Notes: generated by a model from the letters alone, not told the origin. Counted from the first letter of the stretch, positions 8,974-17,499 are shown. The stretch: DNA of 51,962 bases from Gemmatimonas sp. (GCA_025361705.1 JANYJW010000054.1:1-51962); one strand, 5' to 3'. Program-made: numbers and translations.

Positions 8974-9524
8974 CGCGCGCGCTCCAAGGCGTAGGCGAGG
9001 ACGCGCGCGTCGAGCGACAACGTGCCGTTGTCGCGTGCGGTGACATCGAGCCGTTCGATGGCGACGAACCGTTCGCCGCCCTCGACCGCGTGCAGCCAGT
9101 CGGCGAGCGCGGCGCCGTTGCCCTCTGCGTGCAGGTCGACCTGCGCGGCGAGCAAGCCCGCCGGCTGCGCGACCGACGGCGCCAGTTCGGTGCGCACGCC
9201 GCTCAAGCCGGCGGCGACCGCCGTTGCACGCAGCCAGGACGCCAGCAACGCATTGGCGGCCGATGTATCCGCCGCGGCAAATAGGTGCGGCGCGATAGTA
9301 TCCAGGTGGCGTCGCGCCGCTGCCAGCTCCGCCGGGAGCCTCGGGCCATCGCGCACGAGCGCGAGTTCACGCGACAGCCGGCCGGCCGCGGCCGCGCTCT
9401 GCGCAGCGCGCTCCTCGTAAATGCCGATGAGCGGCAGCAGCGCGCCGCGTACGAGGAGGGCGGCGCCAATGATGATCGTGCCCAGTTGGATGGCCAGACG
9501 GTCGCGCGGCACGAGATGGCTCAT
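8970..9524 (-). CDS. gspM: GspM-like type II secretion platform protein
   Basis: A 184-residue inner-membrane protein: an N-terminal helix (LGTIIIGAALLVRGALLPLIGIY), then a coiled region (EERAAQSAAAAGRLSRELALV) and a ferredoxin-like periplasmic domain ending LDARVLAYALERAR. This is the layout of GspM/PilO proteins, which pair with GspL. It overlaps gspL upstream and gspC downstream by 4 bases each. The call rests on topology and operon position rather than a sharp motif. Confidence 0.72.
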   Translation of the reverse strand: MSHLVPRDRLAIQLGTIIIGAALLVRGALLPLIGIYEERAAQSAAAAGRLSRELALVRDGPRLPAELAAARRHLDTIAPHLFAAADTSAANALLASWLRATAVAAGLSGVRTELAPSVAQPAGLLAAQVDLHAEGNGAALADWLHAVEGGERFVAIERLDVTARDNGTLSLDARVLAYALERAR

Positions 9525-10720
9525 CGCGCCCCCCGCGGGCGGAACCAGAAGATCGCCTCAAACGCCGCGCCCCCCTCGGCGTCCACAGCCGTCGACGTGA
9601 CGCGGACATCGCGCGCACCCGCCGTGCGTCGCAGCTGTTCGAGGATCGGTGCAAGGTCCGTTGCGCGCCCCGTCATGCTGGCCGAATCGCCGCTGCCATG
9701 GATCGACGTCAGGTACGCCGTGGGCGGCAGTGCGGCGCTCAGTGCCGACAGGCGGTCGCTCCACGATGATGACCCCACCCGGGAGCGCGTGATGCTGGCG
9801 AGCGCGTCCTGGACGCGCTGCAGCGAATCGCGTGCGGCGCGGAACGGGGCGATCTCGGCCTCGAGCGTCACGCGCCGAGCCTCGATTTGCGCCAGACGGT
9901 GCCGTGGCGCCCATAAAAGCACGGCGGCAGCGCCGAGGAGCATCGCGGCGCCGGCCGTAGCGAACCAGCGGCTCCAGCGCGCCGCGCGCGCGCCGCGTGC
10001 CGCGCGCAGGCGGGGGCTCACCAGCTCGTGTTCCCGCATCGCCGGCGCGTGCCGCGCCGCGGCGGCGAGCGCATCGGCGTCGCTGAGGGTGATCGAGACA
10101 GGTAGGTCGGCCGGGCGGCAGCGCCGCAGCGCGGTGAGCACGCCGCGCTCGGCGCTGAGGACGGTTGCCTCGTCGTCAACGACGAACGCCAATTGTGTCG
10201 CATTGGGCGCCGCGTGCGCCCAGGCGCCGACGGCCGGGAGGATGCGGGCGCCGCCAAATCCAGCCGCACGCGCGGCGCGCGCCACCGCGTCGAGCACGAC
10301 GGCATCGGCATCGCTGGCCAGCCACGCCCCGCGGCCGAGCGCGCGCGCGGCGATGACGGGCTCATCGCGCACGGTGGGGAAGTGACGCGCGGCGTCGCGG
10401 CGCAGCACCTCCAGTGCCTCGTGTTCGCGCATGCGTGGCAGCGTGACGATGCGCGGGCTGGTCCACGGCGATCCAAGGGCGACGTGCAACAGCTGCGCCG
10501 TGCGCTCGGCACGAGGCACGGCGCGAGGCACGGCGCGAAGCACTGCCGCAAGCTCGCGCTCGTCGCCCGCGGCCAGCGCGCCGGCGTCGAACGTGAACGA
10601 CTCGGCCTGACCGGCAGCCCCGGTGCCGTCCGGGTGCCTGCGGGTCGCGCGGTCCGCTGATGGCCATGCAACGACGCCACGGCCGCGCCCAAGTGCCATG
10701 CCGATGCTGGGAGTGTTCAC
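9521..10720 (-). CDS. gspL: GspL-like (PilM/PilN-type) type II secretion protein
   Basis: A 399-residue protein. The cytoplasmic half (residues about 1-240) has the layout of an actin-like PilM/GspL domain that binds GspE. A membrane helix follows (FATAGAAMLLGAAAVLLWA), then a coiled segment (LAQIEARRVTLEAEIAPFRAARDSLQ) and a PilN-like periplasmic domain (LSALSAALPPTAYLTSIHGSGDSASMTGRA...) that would pair with GspM. GTG 10720 is chosen: its GTGA overlaps the gspK stop by 4 bases and GGAGG lies 8 bases before it, whereas GTG 10735 has no such signal. The charged repeat AVPRAVPRAE comes from a short DNA duplication near 10520. Confidence 0.75.
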   Translation of the reverse strand: MNTPSIGMALGRGRGVVAWPSADRATRRHPDGTGAAGQAESFTFDAGALAAGDERELAAVLRAVPRAVPRAERTAQLLHVALGSPWTSPRIVTLPRMREHEALEVLRRDAARHFPTVRDEPVIAARALGRGAWLASDADAVVLDAVARAARAAGFGGARILPAVGAWAHAAPNATQLAFVVDDEATVLSAERGVLTALRRCRPADLPVSITLSDADALAAAARHAPAMREHELVSPRLRAARGARAARWSRWFATAGAAMLLGAAAVLLWAPRHRLAQIEARRVTLEAEIAPFRAARDSLQRVQDALASITRSRVGSSSWSDRLSALSAALPPTAYLTSIHGSGDSASMTGRATDLAPILEQLRRTAGARDVRVTSTAVDAEGGAAFEAIFWFRPRGAR

Positions 10721-11637
10721 CAGAAGATCCTCCACTCGACGAACACCGACTCACCGGCTCGGCGCATCAGCGCTTCCGCCGTCACGCGGACCGGGCTGCC
10801 GTCGACGGCCGCCGCGCTCGTGACGCGCACCACGTTTGTCTCGAAGGCGAGGAGACGCTGCAGCGCGACGGCGTCGCGGTCGAGACCGGCGCGCAGCCCC
10901 GCTGGCGCGACCGCCAGAAGATCGCGCCACTCGCGAAAGCGGCCGCCCGCGCTGCGATGCGCGACGAGCGCGTCGGCCAGCTGGGCGTTCATGCCGGGCA
11001 GTGCGGCGAGGACGCGCCGATCGGCGGTGTTCGGGTTGACGAGGCCGGCACCGCCGACCGAGAGCAGCGGACGCACACAGCGCCACGCGGCGGGGAGCCC
11101 GAGGACGTCATCGAGTTCGGCAATGCGCTGGACGGGGCCATTGCGGGGCAGCGCCGGCGCCTGCGCGGCGAGATACTCCTCGCGCGCCGCGCCGAGCGCC
11201 CGCAGCGTGCCGTCCCCGTCCCGCCAGTCGGCGATGCGGGCCGCTGCTGCGGCCGCCTCGCGCGCCTCGGCGCCGCACGCGACGAAGAGCCGGGCCAGCA
11301 TGGTCTCGCTCGCCGCGTTCACGTCGAGCAACGCCGCGTCGTCCTGCAGGGTGACATGATACTCGGCGCGACCGACGCGCGCGCTCAGCGAATCGCCGAG
11401 ACGCCGCCAGGGATCCGCGAGCGCATCGCCGCGCGTCCGCACGAGTGCACGCGAGAGCAGTGCCCGCGCATGCTCGAGTCCGGACGCGGCGACCGCCGCC
11501 GATTGCGTGTGTTCGAGCGCATTCGCCAGCGCGAGCCGATGTGTGCGCGCAAGCCACGCGATTTCGAGGCCGACGGCGGCAATGCCCACCACCAGCCACA
11601 TGCTCGCGACGAGTGCGAAGGCCGGGCGCGACCTCAT
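10717..11637 (-). CDS. gspK: Type II secretion minor pseudopilin GspK
   Basis: A 306-residue GspK, the tip pseudopilin that caps the pseudopilus. The N-terminal helix (RPAFALVASMWLVVGIAAVGLE) lacks the canonical G-F-x-x-x-E prepilin site but keeps an E about where Glu5 would be expected in this lax family. LLDVNAASETMLARLF and LVNPNTADRRVLAALPGMN are the two helix-hairpin-helix/SAM-like repeats typical of GspK. The ATG at 11637 overlaps the gspJ stop by 4 bases. The frame is open further upstream, but that is in-frame antisense-free read-through with no signal. Confidence 0.82.
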   Translation of the reverse strand: MRSRPAFALVASMWLVVGIAAVGLEIAWLARTHRLALANALEHTQSAAVAASGLEHARALLSRALVRTRGDALADPWRRLGDSLSARVGRAEYHVTLQDDAALLDVNAASETMLARLFVACGAEAREAAAAAARIADWRDGDGTLRALGAAREEYLAAQAPALPRNGPVQRIAELDDVLGLPAAWRCVRPLLSVGGAGLVNPNTADRRVLAALPGMNAQLADALVAHRSAGGRFREWRDLLAVAPAGLRAGLDRDAVALQRLLAFETNVVRVTSAAAVDGSPVRVTAEALMRRAGESVFVEWRIFW

Positions 11638-12230
11638 GATCCCGCTCCCAGCACGACCGTGAGGGGCAGCGCGAGCGGTGGGGCAAGCGTCGCGCCGTCT
11701 GCCGCGCGGAACCGCAGTTCGAGCGCCTCGGGGCGGAGGGCGCCTCCGGTCCACCCGCGCAGCCAGGCGCGGCGCCCAAACGCGGACGTGCGCACGCGCG
11801 CTTCGAAGCCGGCGACGTCGTCGCCGAGGACGATGCGCGTCACATCGCCGGTGGACGCCCGGAGGTCGGCGACGAGCGCCGCGCGCGCACCCGCGCGATC
11901 AACATAGACGCGCACCTCGCGTTGCTCCCCGGTTGCCGTGGTCACAAACTCCAGCGTGTCGTCGCCAATCTCGCCGGCTGGCGTGCGCCGGGCGCCCCGC
12001 GCGGCGCTCAGGCCGTCGTTCGCTGCGGTCCCGTGGCGCGCCTCGCTGAGCCACGCGCTGAGCAATCGGCGCGCGGCAAGCGCGCGCTCGTCGCGATTCG
12101 CGTCCGAGAGCAGCGAGGCGCGCCTATCGACGAGCGCCGCGAACGCGGCCGCACCCGCGGTCAGTGTCACGCCGGCCACGGCGAGCGCCACGGCCAGTTC
12201 CAGCAGCGTGAAGCCCACGCGCGCTTTCAT
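11634..12230 (-). CDS. gspJ: Type II secretion minor pseudopilin GspJ
   Basis: A 198-residue prepilin with the cleavage/methylation signal KARVG|FTLLELAVALAVAG, including Glu at position +5 of the mature protein. Length and operon order between gspI and gspK fit GspJ, the minor pseudopilin that forms the tip complex with GspI and GspK. The rest is a mixed beta domain (DDTLEFVTTATGEQREVRVYV). It overlaps both neighbours by 4 bases. Needs a prepilin peptidase (GspO), which is not in this window. Confidence 0.85.
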   Translation of the reverse strand: MKARVGFTLLELAVALAVAGVTLTAGAAAFAALVDRRASLLSDANRDERALAARRLLSAWLSEARHGTAANDGLSAARGARRTPAGEIGDDTLEFVTTATGEQREVRVYVDRAGARAALVADLRASTGDVTRIVLGDDVAGFEARVRTSAFGRRAWLRGWTGGALRPEALELRFRAADGATLAPPLALPLTVVLGAGS

Positions 12231-12610
12231 TGATCCGGTCCCGCCGGGCGATAGACGCGCGCCCAGAGCGGATACTCACCCGTGTCCCACGTCACGGTCA
12301 CCGACACCGTGTACAGATCACCGTCGCCGCGCACCGGTTGGACGGACGCACGCCATCGATACGACCAGCCGTCAGCCGTGGCGAACGCGCCCTCTCGCAT
12401 CGAATCCGGCAGGGCGCGCAGTTCCCGTGCGTCGAGCAACTGCAGGCGCGCCAGGCGCTCGCCGGCGAGCGCGACAGCCGGCGCGGCGGCGCGCGCGCGG
12501 CGCGCCGTTCGCGCCTCCACGGCAAAGGCGTCGAGCGCAGCTACGGCCACCGTGCCCACGATAGCGAGCGACACCGCCGCCTCGAGTAGTGTGAAGCCGG
12601 CGCGCCTCAT
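12227..12610 (-). CDS. gspI: Type II secretion minor pseudopilin GspI
   Basis: A 127-residue prepilin with MRRAG|FTLLEAAVSLAIVGTV at the N-terminus: Gly-Phe cleavage site and Glu at +5. The length and a C-terminal beta region (YTVSVTVTWDTGEYPLWARVYRP) match GspI. The ATG at 12610 overlaps the gspH stop by 4 bases; a much longer open frame upstream is only read-through of a neighbouring frame. Confidence 0.85.
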   Translation of the reverse strand: MRRAGFTLLEAAVSLAIVGTVAVAALDAFAVEARTARRARAAAPAVALAGERLARLQLLDARELRALPDSMREGAFATADGWSYRWRASVQPVRGDGDLYTVSVTVTWDTGEYPLWARVYRPAGPDQ

Positions 12611-13050
12611 CGCAGCGCCTCGACACGCGTAGTGCCCGTCAGCGCGTCCACCACCACGCGACTGCGATCCGCGCCACACCGTACCTGCGGCACGGAGCCC
12701 ATCGCCGATCCGTCCGGCGCAAAGCGCATCGTCATGCGCGCCTCGCCCTCGAGGATGCAGCCGGCGGGCAACGGCAGCACGAAGGAGGTATCGCCCGGCC
12801 GCATCCATGCCCGGGCCAATGACGGCGCGATGTCCAGCTCGGCGTCGCGCGCGCCGAGGATGGCGTGACGGTGCGTGCGGCGCAGGGCGTCTGCCAGCGC
12901 GGCGCCGGCGCGATCGATATCGCGGCCGGCGCGCGCGCCCGCAAGCGACGGCGCCGCGACGGCGACGGCAAGCGAAACGATCACGAGCACGACGGTGAGC
13001 TCGAGCAGCGTGTAGCCGGTCGCCCGGCGCCTGACGATGAGACGCGTCAT
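12607..13050 (-). CDS. gspH: Type II secretion pseudopilin GspH
   Basis: A 147-residue prepilin with RRRATG|YTLLELTVVLVIVS: the residue after the cleavage Gly is Tyr rather than Phe, and Glu is at +5. The GspH/FimT-like domain follows (APSLAGARAGRDIDRAGAALADALRRTHRHAILG, AELDIAP). The ATG at 13050 overlaps the gspF stop by 4 bases. It could also be named FimT-like, but the operon context favours GspH. Confidence 0.83.
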   Translation of the reverse strand: MTRLIVRRRATGYTLLELTVVLVIVSLAVAVAAPSLAGARAGRDIDRAGAALADALRRTHRHAILGARDAELDIAPSLARAWMRPGDTSFVLPLPAGCILEGEARMTMRFAPDGSAMGSVPQVRCGADRSRVVVDALTGTTRVEALR

Positions 13051-14243
13051 CGCACGAGGCCCGTTGGATTGATTCCGTAGATGCCTTGCAGCAGGGCGAG
13101 CGCGATGACGCCGACCACGCCGCCAAACAACACGATCATTGCCGGTTCCAGCAGGGCGACGGCTCGCTGAGTTGCACGTTCGGTACGCTGCTCGAACAGC
13201 TCGGCGGCGCGCTCGACAAACTCGGCCAGGCGCCCGGCCTGCTCCCCCGTCGCGACCAGGGTACACAACGCAGACGCCAGCACGGCTTCGGCTTCCATCG
13301 CCGCCTGCAGCGAGCTGCCGGCGACCACGCGGACGCGCACGCGGCGCAGCGCATCACGCGCGCCGGCGTCATCGAGCGATGCAGCGGCGTCCTCGAGCGC
13401 CGCCGCAATGGGCGCGCCACCACGCAGCAGGACTCCGAGCGTGCGTGCCACGGCGGCATTGAGAGCGTCCAGCCGTGCGCCGCGCACGACCGGCACGGCG
13501 AGCAGCACGCGCGACCACGTGCGACGGCCCGGGGCGCTGAGCCAGATCCAGCACGCCACCGCCGCGACGGTCGCCGTCGCCAGCGGCAGCACGGCCCAAT
13601 TGCGCCGCAGCGCCGCCGCGGCGGCGAGCAGCAATGCCGTGCTCCGCGGGAGCGCCAGGCCGGTCTCGGCGAACAGGGAGGCGAACCGGGGCAGCACAAA
13701 GAGCATCAGCACCATCATGGCCGCGCCACCGGCCACGGCGAGCACGGATGGATAGACTGCCGCGGACAGGAGTCGCGCGCGCAGCGCCTCGGCACGCTCA
13801 AGCTGCGTGGCGAGCCGCTCGAGTGCGCCGTCGAGATCACCGGCGCGCTCCCCGGCCCGAATGACGCCGATTGCCGCGGGACGGAAGAGGTGCGGGTGCG
13901 CCGCGAGCGACGCCGCGAGCGATTCCCCGCGTTCCACGCGCGCGCACACGTCGCGCAACGGCGCGCGCAGCGCGGGGGGCGCGGTCGACGCGGCCACCTC
14001 GAGCACTCGCGCCAATGGCAGCCCGGCGGCGGAGAGCGACGCCAGCGCGCGCACCGCATCGGCAACCGCGCTCCCGCTGGCGCGCCGCGCCGGCGCGGCG
14101 TCCACCGGACGTTCGTGGACGTGCAACACGGTGAACCCGCGCGCTTCGAGCGCGCTCACCAGCGCCGGCACGCTTGGCGCCGTCTCATGCCCGCGGGCAC
14201 GGCGGCCATCGGCGTTGATTGTCTGGAAGTCGAAGCGCGGCAT
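13047..14243 (-). CDS. gspF: Type II secretion inner-membrane platform protein GspF
   Basis: A 398-residue polytopic protein with two T2SSF domains. The first (residues about 75-200) includes SLSAAGLPLARVLEVAA and GVIRAGERAGDLDGALERLA. The second (about 270-395) includes LGVLLRGGAPIAAALEDAA and TLVATGEQAGRLAEFVERAA. Three membrane spans are visible, the last being AMIVLFGGVVGVIALALLQGIYGIN. It contacts GspE and the GspL/M complex. The ATG at 14243 begins the usual PRFDFQTINADGRRARG strand and lies 19 bases after the gspG stop. Confidence 0.92.
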   Translation of the reverse strand: MPRFDFQTINADGRRARGHETAPSVPALVSALEARGFTVLHVHERPVDAAPARRASGSAVADAVRALASLSAAGLPLARVLEVAASTAPPALRAPLRDVCARVERGESLAASLAAHPHLFRPAAIGVIRAGERAGDLDGALERLATQLERAEALRARLLSAAVYPSVLAVAGGAAMMVLMLFVLPRFASLFAETGLALPRSTALLLAAAAALRRNWAVLPLATATVAAVACWIWLSAPGRRTWSRVLLAVPVVRGARLDALNAAVARTLGVLLRGGAPIAAALEDAAASLDDAGARDALRRVRVRVVAGSSLQAAMEAEAVLASALCTLVATGEQAGRLAEFVERAAELFEQRTERATQRAVALLEPAMIVLFGGVVGVIALALLQGIYGINPTGLVR

Positions 14244-14262
14244 GCGGGGGCGCGTGCGGATG

Positions 14263-14700
14263 CTACTTCCAGCTCGTGATGTCGGCGGCGTCACCCGTGC
14301 CGCCCGGCTTGCCGTCCGCGCCATAGCTCAGCAGATCATAGCCGCTGTTCGACTGCGTCCCCGGTGCACCATAGACATATGCCTGTCCCCACGGGTCGAG
14401 CGGGACCGCCTTGCGCAGGTACGGGCCGCGCCAGTTCGGGGCCCGCGGTTCGACCGTTGGCGCCTGCCAGAGTGCGGCGAGCCCCTGCTCGGTCGTCGGA
14501 TAGCGCCCGTTGTCGAGCCGATACGCATCCAACGCGGCGCCCAGCATCTCGATTTGCGTGCGCGCCGTCGTCTCACGCGCGGCGCCGACATGACGGAACA
14601 CGTTGGGCGCCACCAGCGTCGCGAGCACCGCCAGCACGACGATGACCACGAGAATCTCGATGAGCGTGAACCCGCGATTCCTAGGGAATGTGGTCGTCAT
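14263..14700 (-). CDS. gspG: Type II secretion major pseudopilin GspG
   Basis: A 145-residue major pseudopilin with signal PRNRG|FTLIEILVVIVVLAVL. The typical GspG features follow: a helix with TARTQIEMLGAALDAYRLDNGRYPTTEQGL, then LRKAVPLDPWGQAYVY and the C-terminal SGYDLLSYGADGKPGGTGDAADI calcium-binding loop region. This is the best recognised member of the operon. The ATG at 14700 is chosen for the short charged leader; it lies 53 bases after the lipoprotein gene, so the two are probably co-transcribed. Confidence 0.95.
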   Translation of the reverse strand: MTTTFPRNRGFTLIEILVVIVVLAVLATLVAPNVFRHVGAARETTARTQIEMLGAALDAYRLDNGRYPTTEQGLAALWQAPTVEPRAPNWRGPYLRKAVPLDPWGQAYVYGAPGTQSNSGYDLLSYGADGKPGGTGDAADITSWK

Positions 14701-14753
14701 TCGATCATAATGGGCGGCGCCACGGGCGGCGGCTAGATCACGGGAGGCGCAGA

Positions 14754-16424
14754 TCACGGGAGGCGCAGCAGCGGGTCCCGCTTGCCGCTCGCCGCCACCC
14801 GGCCCCACGCGGCCCGCATCGCCATCGTGGGGTCACCCGGGCCGCCGGCACTCATCGTGTTCTTCGGCGTGATGGTGCCCGTCGCGCCGTCGAGTTCAAG
14901 CACGGTCCACAGCGTCCCGGCCTGCTGCGGCACGTTGTAGCTTGCCACCTGCGCGGTGCCGTGGAAGAGACGCAGCTGCGCCCCCGATTGCATGAGCGTG
15001 CTGTCGGTCGCCGAACTCGGGGTGTTGTAGTTGTGCGCGTAGAAGCGGTAGATCCCCGTGCCCAGCTGGCTGATGGTGATGGTCTCGGGGCCTGGCGCGG
15101 TGCTTGCATCGCGATCGAGGCACGCAAAGGGCGCCGCGGCGCAGTTGCCCGGCTGGAGGAACCAGATCTGCTGGCGTGTGGAGCCGGGACCCGGCAACGT
15201 GAGGTACAGGTCGAGATCGCGCGCCGCGGCGGTCCAGGTGAGAATCGCACGCCACTGATTGGCGTTCGCGCCCGCCGACAGCGAGAGATCGGCATTGCTG
15301 AGCGTGGCGCCGCCAGAGATTGCCACCGTGCGCGAGGACTGCGCGTACCCCGCGCCGCGCATCAGCAGGGTGTAGCTCCCCGCGGCCACGCTCGAGAACG
15401 AGTACGAACCCGTGCTGCCCGTGGTGGTCACCTGCGAGGCGAGGCCCGTCGTGGCGTTGAGCCCCGACCGCAGCTCGACCGCGACGCCGGACGTGATGGC
15501 CGCGTTGGTGCTCGCGTCACGGGCGGTGCCGCTCACGCCGCCCGGCGTGGCGCTCACCGGCACCAGCGGAACGGCGTCGAGTGTGACCGCCGCGTTGATC
15601 GTCATCGGCTGGATAGTCGTCGAAACGAAACCGGCAGCGGACACGAGGAATTCCACCACAGACCCGGTCGCGATCCCGGATATGGCGTAGTTACCGATCG
15701 CGTCGGTCGTGCTCGTAGCGACAAACACGGCATTCGGGTCCTGCGCCGTCACGCGCGCGCCGGCGATGCCGGCGGAGCCGCTGGCAGTGGTCACGCGGCC
15801 TGTGGCGGTGTTCAACAGCGAGGCGTTCGGCGTGACGGTCACTGGCACCGACGCGAGCGCACCGTCCGCCGCGGCGGTGATCGTCGTGCTGCCGATGGCG
15901 ACGCCCGTGACGAGTCCGCTCGTGCTCACGGTGGCGATTGCCGCATTGGCCGACGCCCACGTGACCGCACGACCCGTGAGCATGGCGCCGGTCGAGTCTG
16001 CAAGCGTCGCCGTCAGAGTCGCCGTCGCGGTCACGGCGACGGTGATCGCGGTGGGGGCCAGGGTGACGGTGGCAACAGGCAGGGTGATGACGGTCACCGA
16101 CGCGCTGCCCGACTTCCCGTCGATCGTGGCCGAGATCGTGGCGGTGCCGGCCGCGACCGCCGTCAGGAGGCCCGACGGACTGACCGTCGCGACCGCCGTG
16201 CTGGAACTGGACCAAACGGCAGACTTCCCGGTGATGGGCGCGCCCGCATAGTTGCTCGGCGTCGCGGCGAGCTGCTGCGTCCTGCCCACCGCCAGCGTGA
16301 CCGTCGACGGCGCGAGCCCGACCGACACTACCGCTGTCGGCGACGGACCGGACGGCGACGAACTGCACGCCGCCATCGCAATGATGGTGGCAAGCGTCAC
16401 GATGCAATGCAGGCGATGACTCAC
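14754..16424 (-). CDS. Large Ig-like lipoprotein at the head of the T2SS operon
   Basis: A 556-residue exported lipoprotein. The GTG at 16424 starts a signal peptide (VTLATIIAMAAC) with a lipobox Cys followed by a Ser/Pro linker. Two Big_2-like domains come next (VGRTQQLAATPSNYAG..., then VTATATLTATLADSTGAMLTG...), each ending in VSxSGLxTxVAxGxxTI. Then two carboxypeptidase-regulatory-like beta domains (GSAGIAGARVTAQDPN, GVSGTARDASTNAAI). The C-terminal domain resembles the YfaP/DUF2135 type (ILTWTAAARDLDLYLTLPGPG, YRFYAHNYN). Co-transcription with gspG suggests a secreted substrate or surface accessory of this T2SS, which is inference. The frame is open upstream to 16742 but lacks a credible start. 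Confidence 0.75.
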   Translation of the reverse strand: MSHRLHCIVTLATIIAMAACSSSPSGPSPTAVVSVGLAPSTVTLAVGRTQQLAATPSNYAGAPITGKSAVWSSSSTAVATVSPSGLLTAVAAGTATISATIDGKSGSASVTVITLPVATVTLAPTAITVAVTATATLTATLADSTGAMLTGRAVTWASANAAIATVSTSGLVTGVAIGSTTITAAADGALASVPVTVTPNASLLNTATGRVTTASGSAGIAGARVTAQDPNAVFVATSTTDAIGNYAISGIATGSVVEFLVSAAGFVSTTIQPMTINAAVTLDAVPLVPVSATPGGVSGTARDASTNAAITSGVAVELRSGLNATTGLASQVTTTGSTGSYSFSSVAAGSYTLLMRGAGYAQSSRTVAISGGATLSNADLSLSAGANANQWRAILTWTAAARDLDLYLTLPGPGSTRQQIWFLQPGNCAAAPFACLDRDASTAPGPETITISQLGTGIYRFYAHNYNTPSSATDSTLMQSGAQLRLFHGTAQVASYNVPQQAGTLWTVLELDGATGTITPKNTMSAGGPGDPTMAMRAAWGRVAASGKRDPLLRLP

Positions 16425-16742
16425 AGTGGTCCCCGCGAATTCGGTTATCTCCGCCGTCGTGCAACTCTGTCTGCAGCACGCAGCGCGTGTGTCGGCTCCT
16501 ACCCCTGAGCGTGGCTGCGGTTTCCGCCAGGCGAGCGGCACGCCGTCCGCCTGCAACTGCGTCTGCAGCGCGTCCAACCGCGGCGCCGAGGCACGGACAC
16601 CGTGCGGAATCTCCCTTGTCGACACGCACTGCGCCACTGGGACGCCCGCGCTCTCGCCGACGTTCCACTCAATTCCTCGATGGCCCATTCGACCGACAAA
16701 CCTTGCCCCGTCAGTGCTTGACGCGCTAGCGGGGCGAGGCAT
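16425..16742. other. Upstream region of the T2SS operon; nothing recognised
   Basis: This stretch separates the operon-head lipoprotein from the porin fragment. The lipoprotein frame stays open across it but encodes no recognisable domain and has no start with a ribosome binding site. No convincing sigma-70 promoter was found by eye, though the operon promoter should lie here. Confidence 0.3.
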
Positions 16743-17142
16743 TCACGATGGGGTTCTCAGATTCACGCGCACAGAGAGCACGGTCGCGGGACCGCGGTCG
16801 CGGTTGTAGCCCGGATGCACGATCAACTGCATGCCTGGGCTCACTTGCAGGGCGCCCCCCGCCTGCACGCGATAGTACCACTCCGTGATCCACTCCCCTC
16901 CATAAACGAAGCTGACCGTCCCCAAGCAGAAAGCCGCTGCCGCCCGTCGCGAGGTAGGCGCGGTGATCGCGCGAGAGGCCGTGCAGGACCGAGGCCACGC
17001 CAAGCACATCAGCGCTGCGGCGCCAGTGCGCACCGCTCACCTGCAGGCCGAGACTCGCGTGTGCGTCCACTTCGGTGAAGGCAGAGCTTTCGGTGCGTCC
17101 ATCGCTCCATCCCAGCCGCGCGAACATCCCTGTCGCGCCCGA
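16743..17142 (-). pseudogene. Frameshifted C-terminal fragment of an OprB-like carbohydrate porin
   Basis: Two adjoining frames together read as the C-terminal ~130 residues of an OprB-type carbohydrate-selective porin. The first is MFARLGWSDGRTESSAFTEV ... GLSRDHRAYLATGGSGFLLGDGQL. The second is YGGEWITEWYYRVQAGG ... MQLIVHPGYNRDRGPATVL, ending in a TAG-type stop near 16743. Removing one T from the TTT run (AAA on the plus strand, 16904-16906) joins them as DGQLRYGGEWITEWYYR. The N-terminal two thirds and signal peptide are absent. It abuts an unrelated enzyme fragment at about 17150. Confidence 0.75.
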
Positions 17143-17155
17143 ATTGCGGGGCCAC

Positions 17156-17371
17156 CTCAACGTGTCGGAGTGGGTCGGCGACGTGTACGGAGCCTATTCG
17201 AGCGCGCCAGCAGTGGATCCGACGGGATTGGCGAAGGGAAACTACCACTCACTGCGCGGTGGGGCGTATCTCAACATCGCGTACCTTACCCGCGCCGCGT
17301 ATCGTTTTGCGGGTGGCCTATCGTCGAACCGCTACAACTCTGTGGGGTTTCGGCTCGCCTGGTCACCGTAA
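17156..17371 (+). pseudogene. C-terminal fragment of a formylglycine-generating-enzyme (FGE/SUMF1) family protein
   Basis: About 71 residues match the end of the FGE-sulfatase domain: NVSEWVGDVYG (family consensus NVWEWxxDWY), DPTGLAKGNYHSLRGGAY (RGGSW region), RAAYRFAG and SNRYNSVGFRLAWSP at the terminus. Everything upstream of the NVSEW strand is missing; the frame runs back into the antisense of the porin fragment. No start or ribosome binding site supports a short functional protein. The break next to another gene fragment suggests a recombination or deletion scar. Confidence 0.72.
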
Positions 17372-17414
17372 ACGAAGGACCTCGTCGCCTTATCGGACTG
17401 TTCGTCGCGCCGAT

Positions 17415-17470
17415 CAACCGGGCAAGCGTTGAGCTTGAGCGCCAGCCCCTTGAGCGCCAGCCCCTTGACG
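17415..17470. repeat. Short direct repeat TTGAGCGCCAGCCCC
   Basis: A 15-base unit TTGAGCGCCAGCCCC occurs twice head to tail within about 17436-17465, followed by a partial third copy (TTGACGCCCA). The second boundary supplies the TTGACG used as a possible -35 element of the downstream gene pair. Confidence 0.5.
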
Positions 17471-17494
17471 CCCATGAGTATGAGTGAGTATTAC
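17465..17494 (+). promoter_or_regulatory. Candidate sigma-70 promoter giving a leaderless transcript
   Basis: TTGACG (17465-17470) and TATTAC (17489-17494) are separated by 18 bases. A start six or seven bases downstream would fall at the ATG at 17500, so the mRNA would be leaderless or nearly so; no Shine-Dalgarno sequence lies before that ATG. The -10 element is embedded in the palindrome described separately. Confidence 0.45.
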
Positions 17495-17496
17495 TC
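17476..17496. promoter_or_regulatory. Palindromic operator for the RHH gene pair
   Basis: GAGTATTACTC (17486-17496) is a perfect palindrome around one T. A further GAGTA half-site lies at 17476-17480. The array covers the predicted -10 element and ends 3 bases before the start codon, the position expected for autorepression by the ribbon-helix-helix protein encoded immediately downstream. Confidence 0.5.
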
Positions 17497-17499
17497 GAT

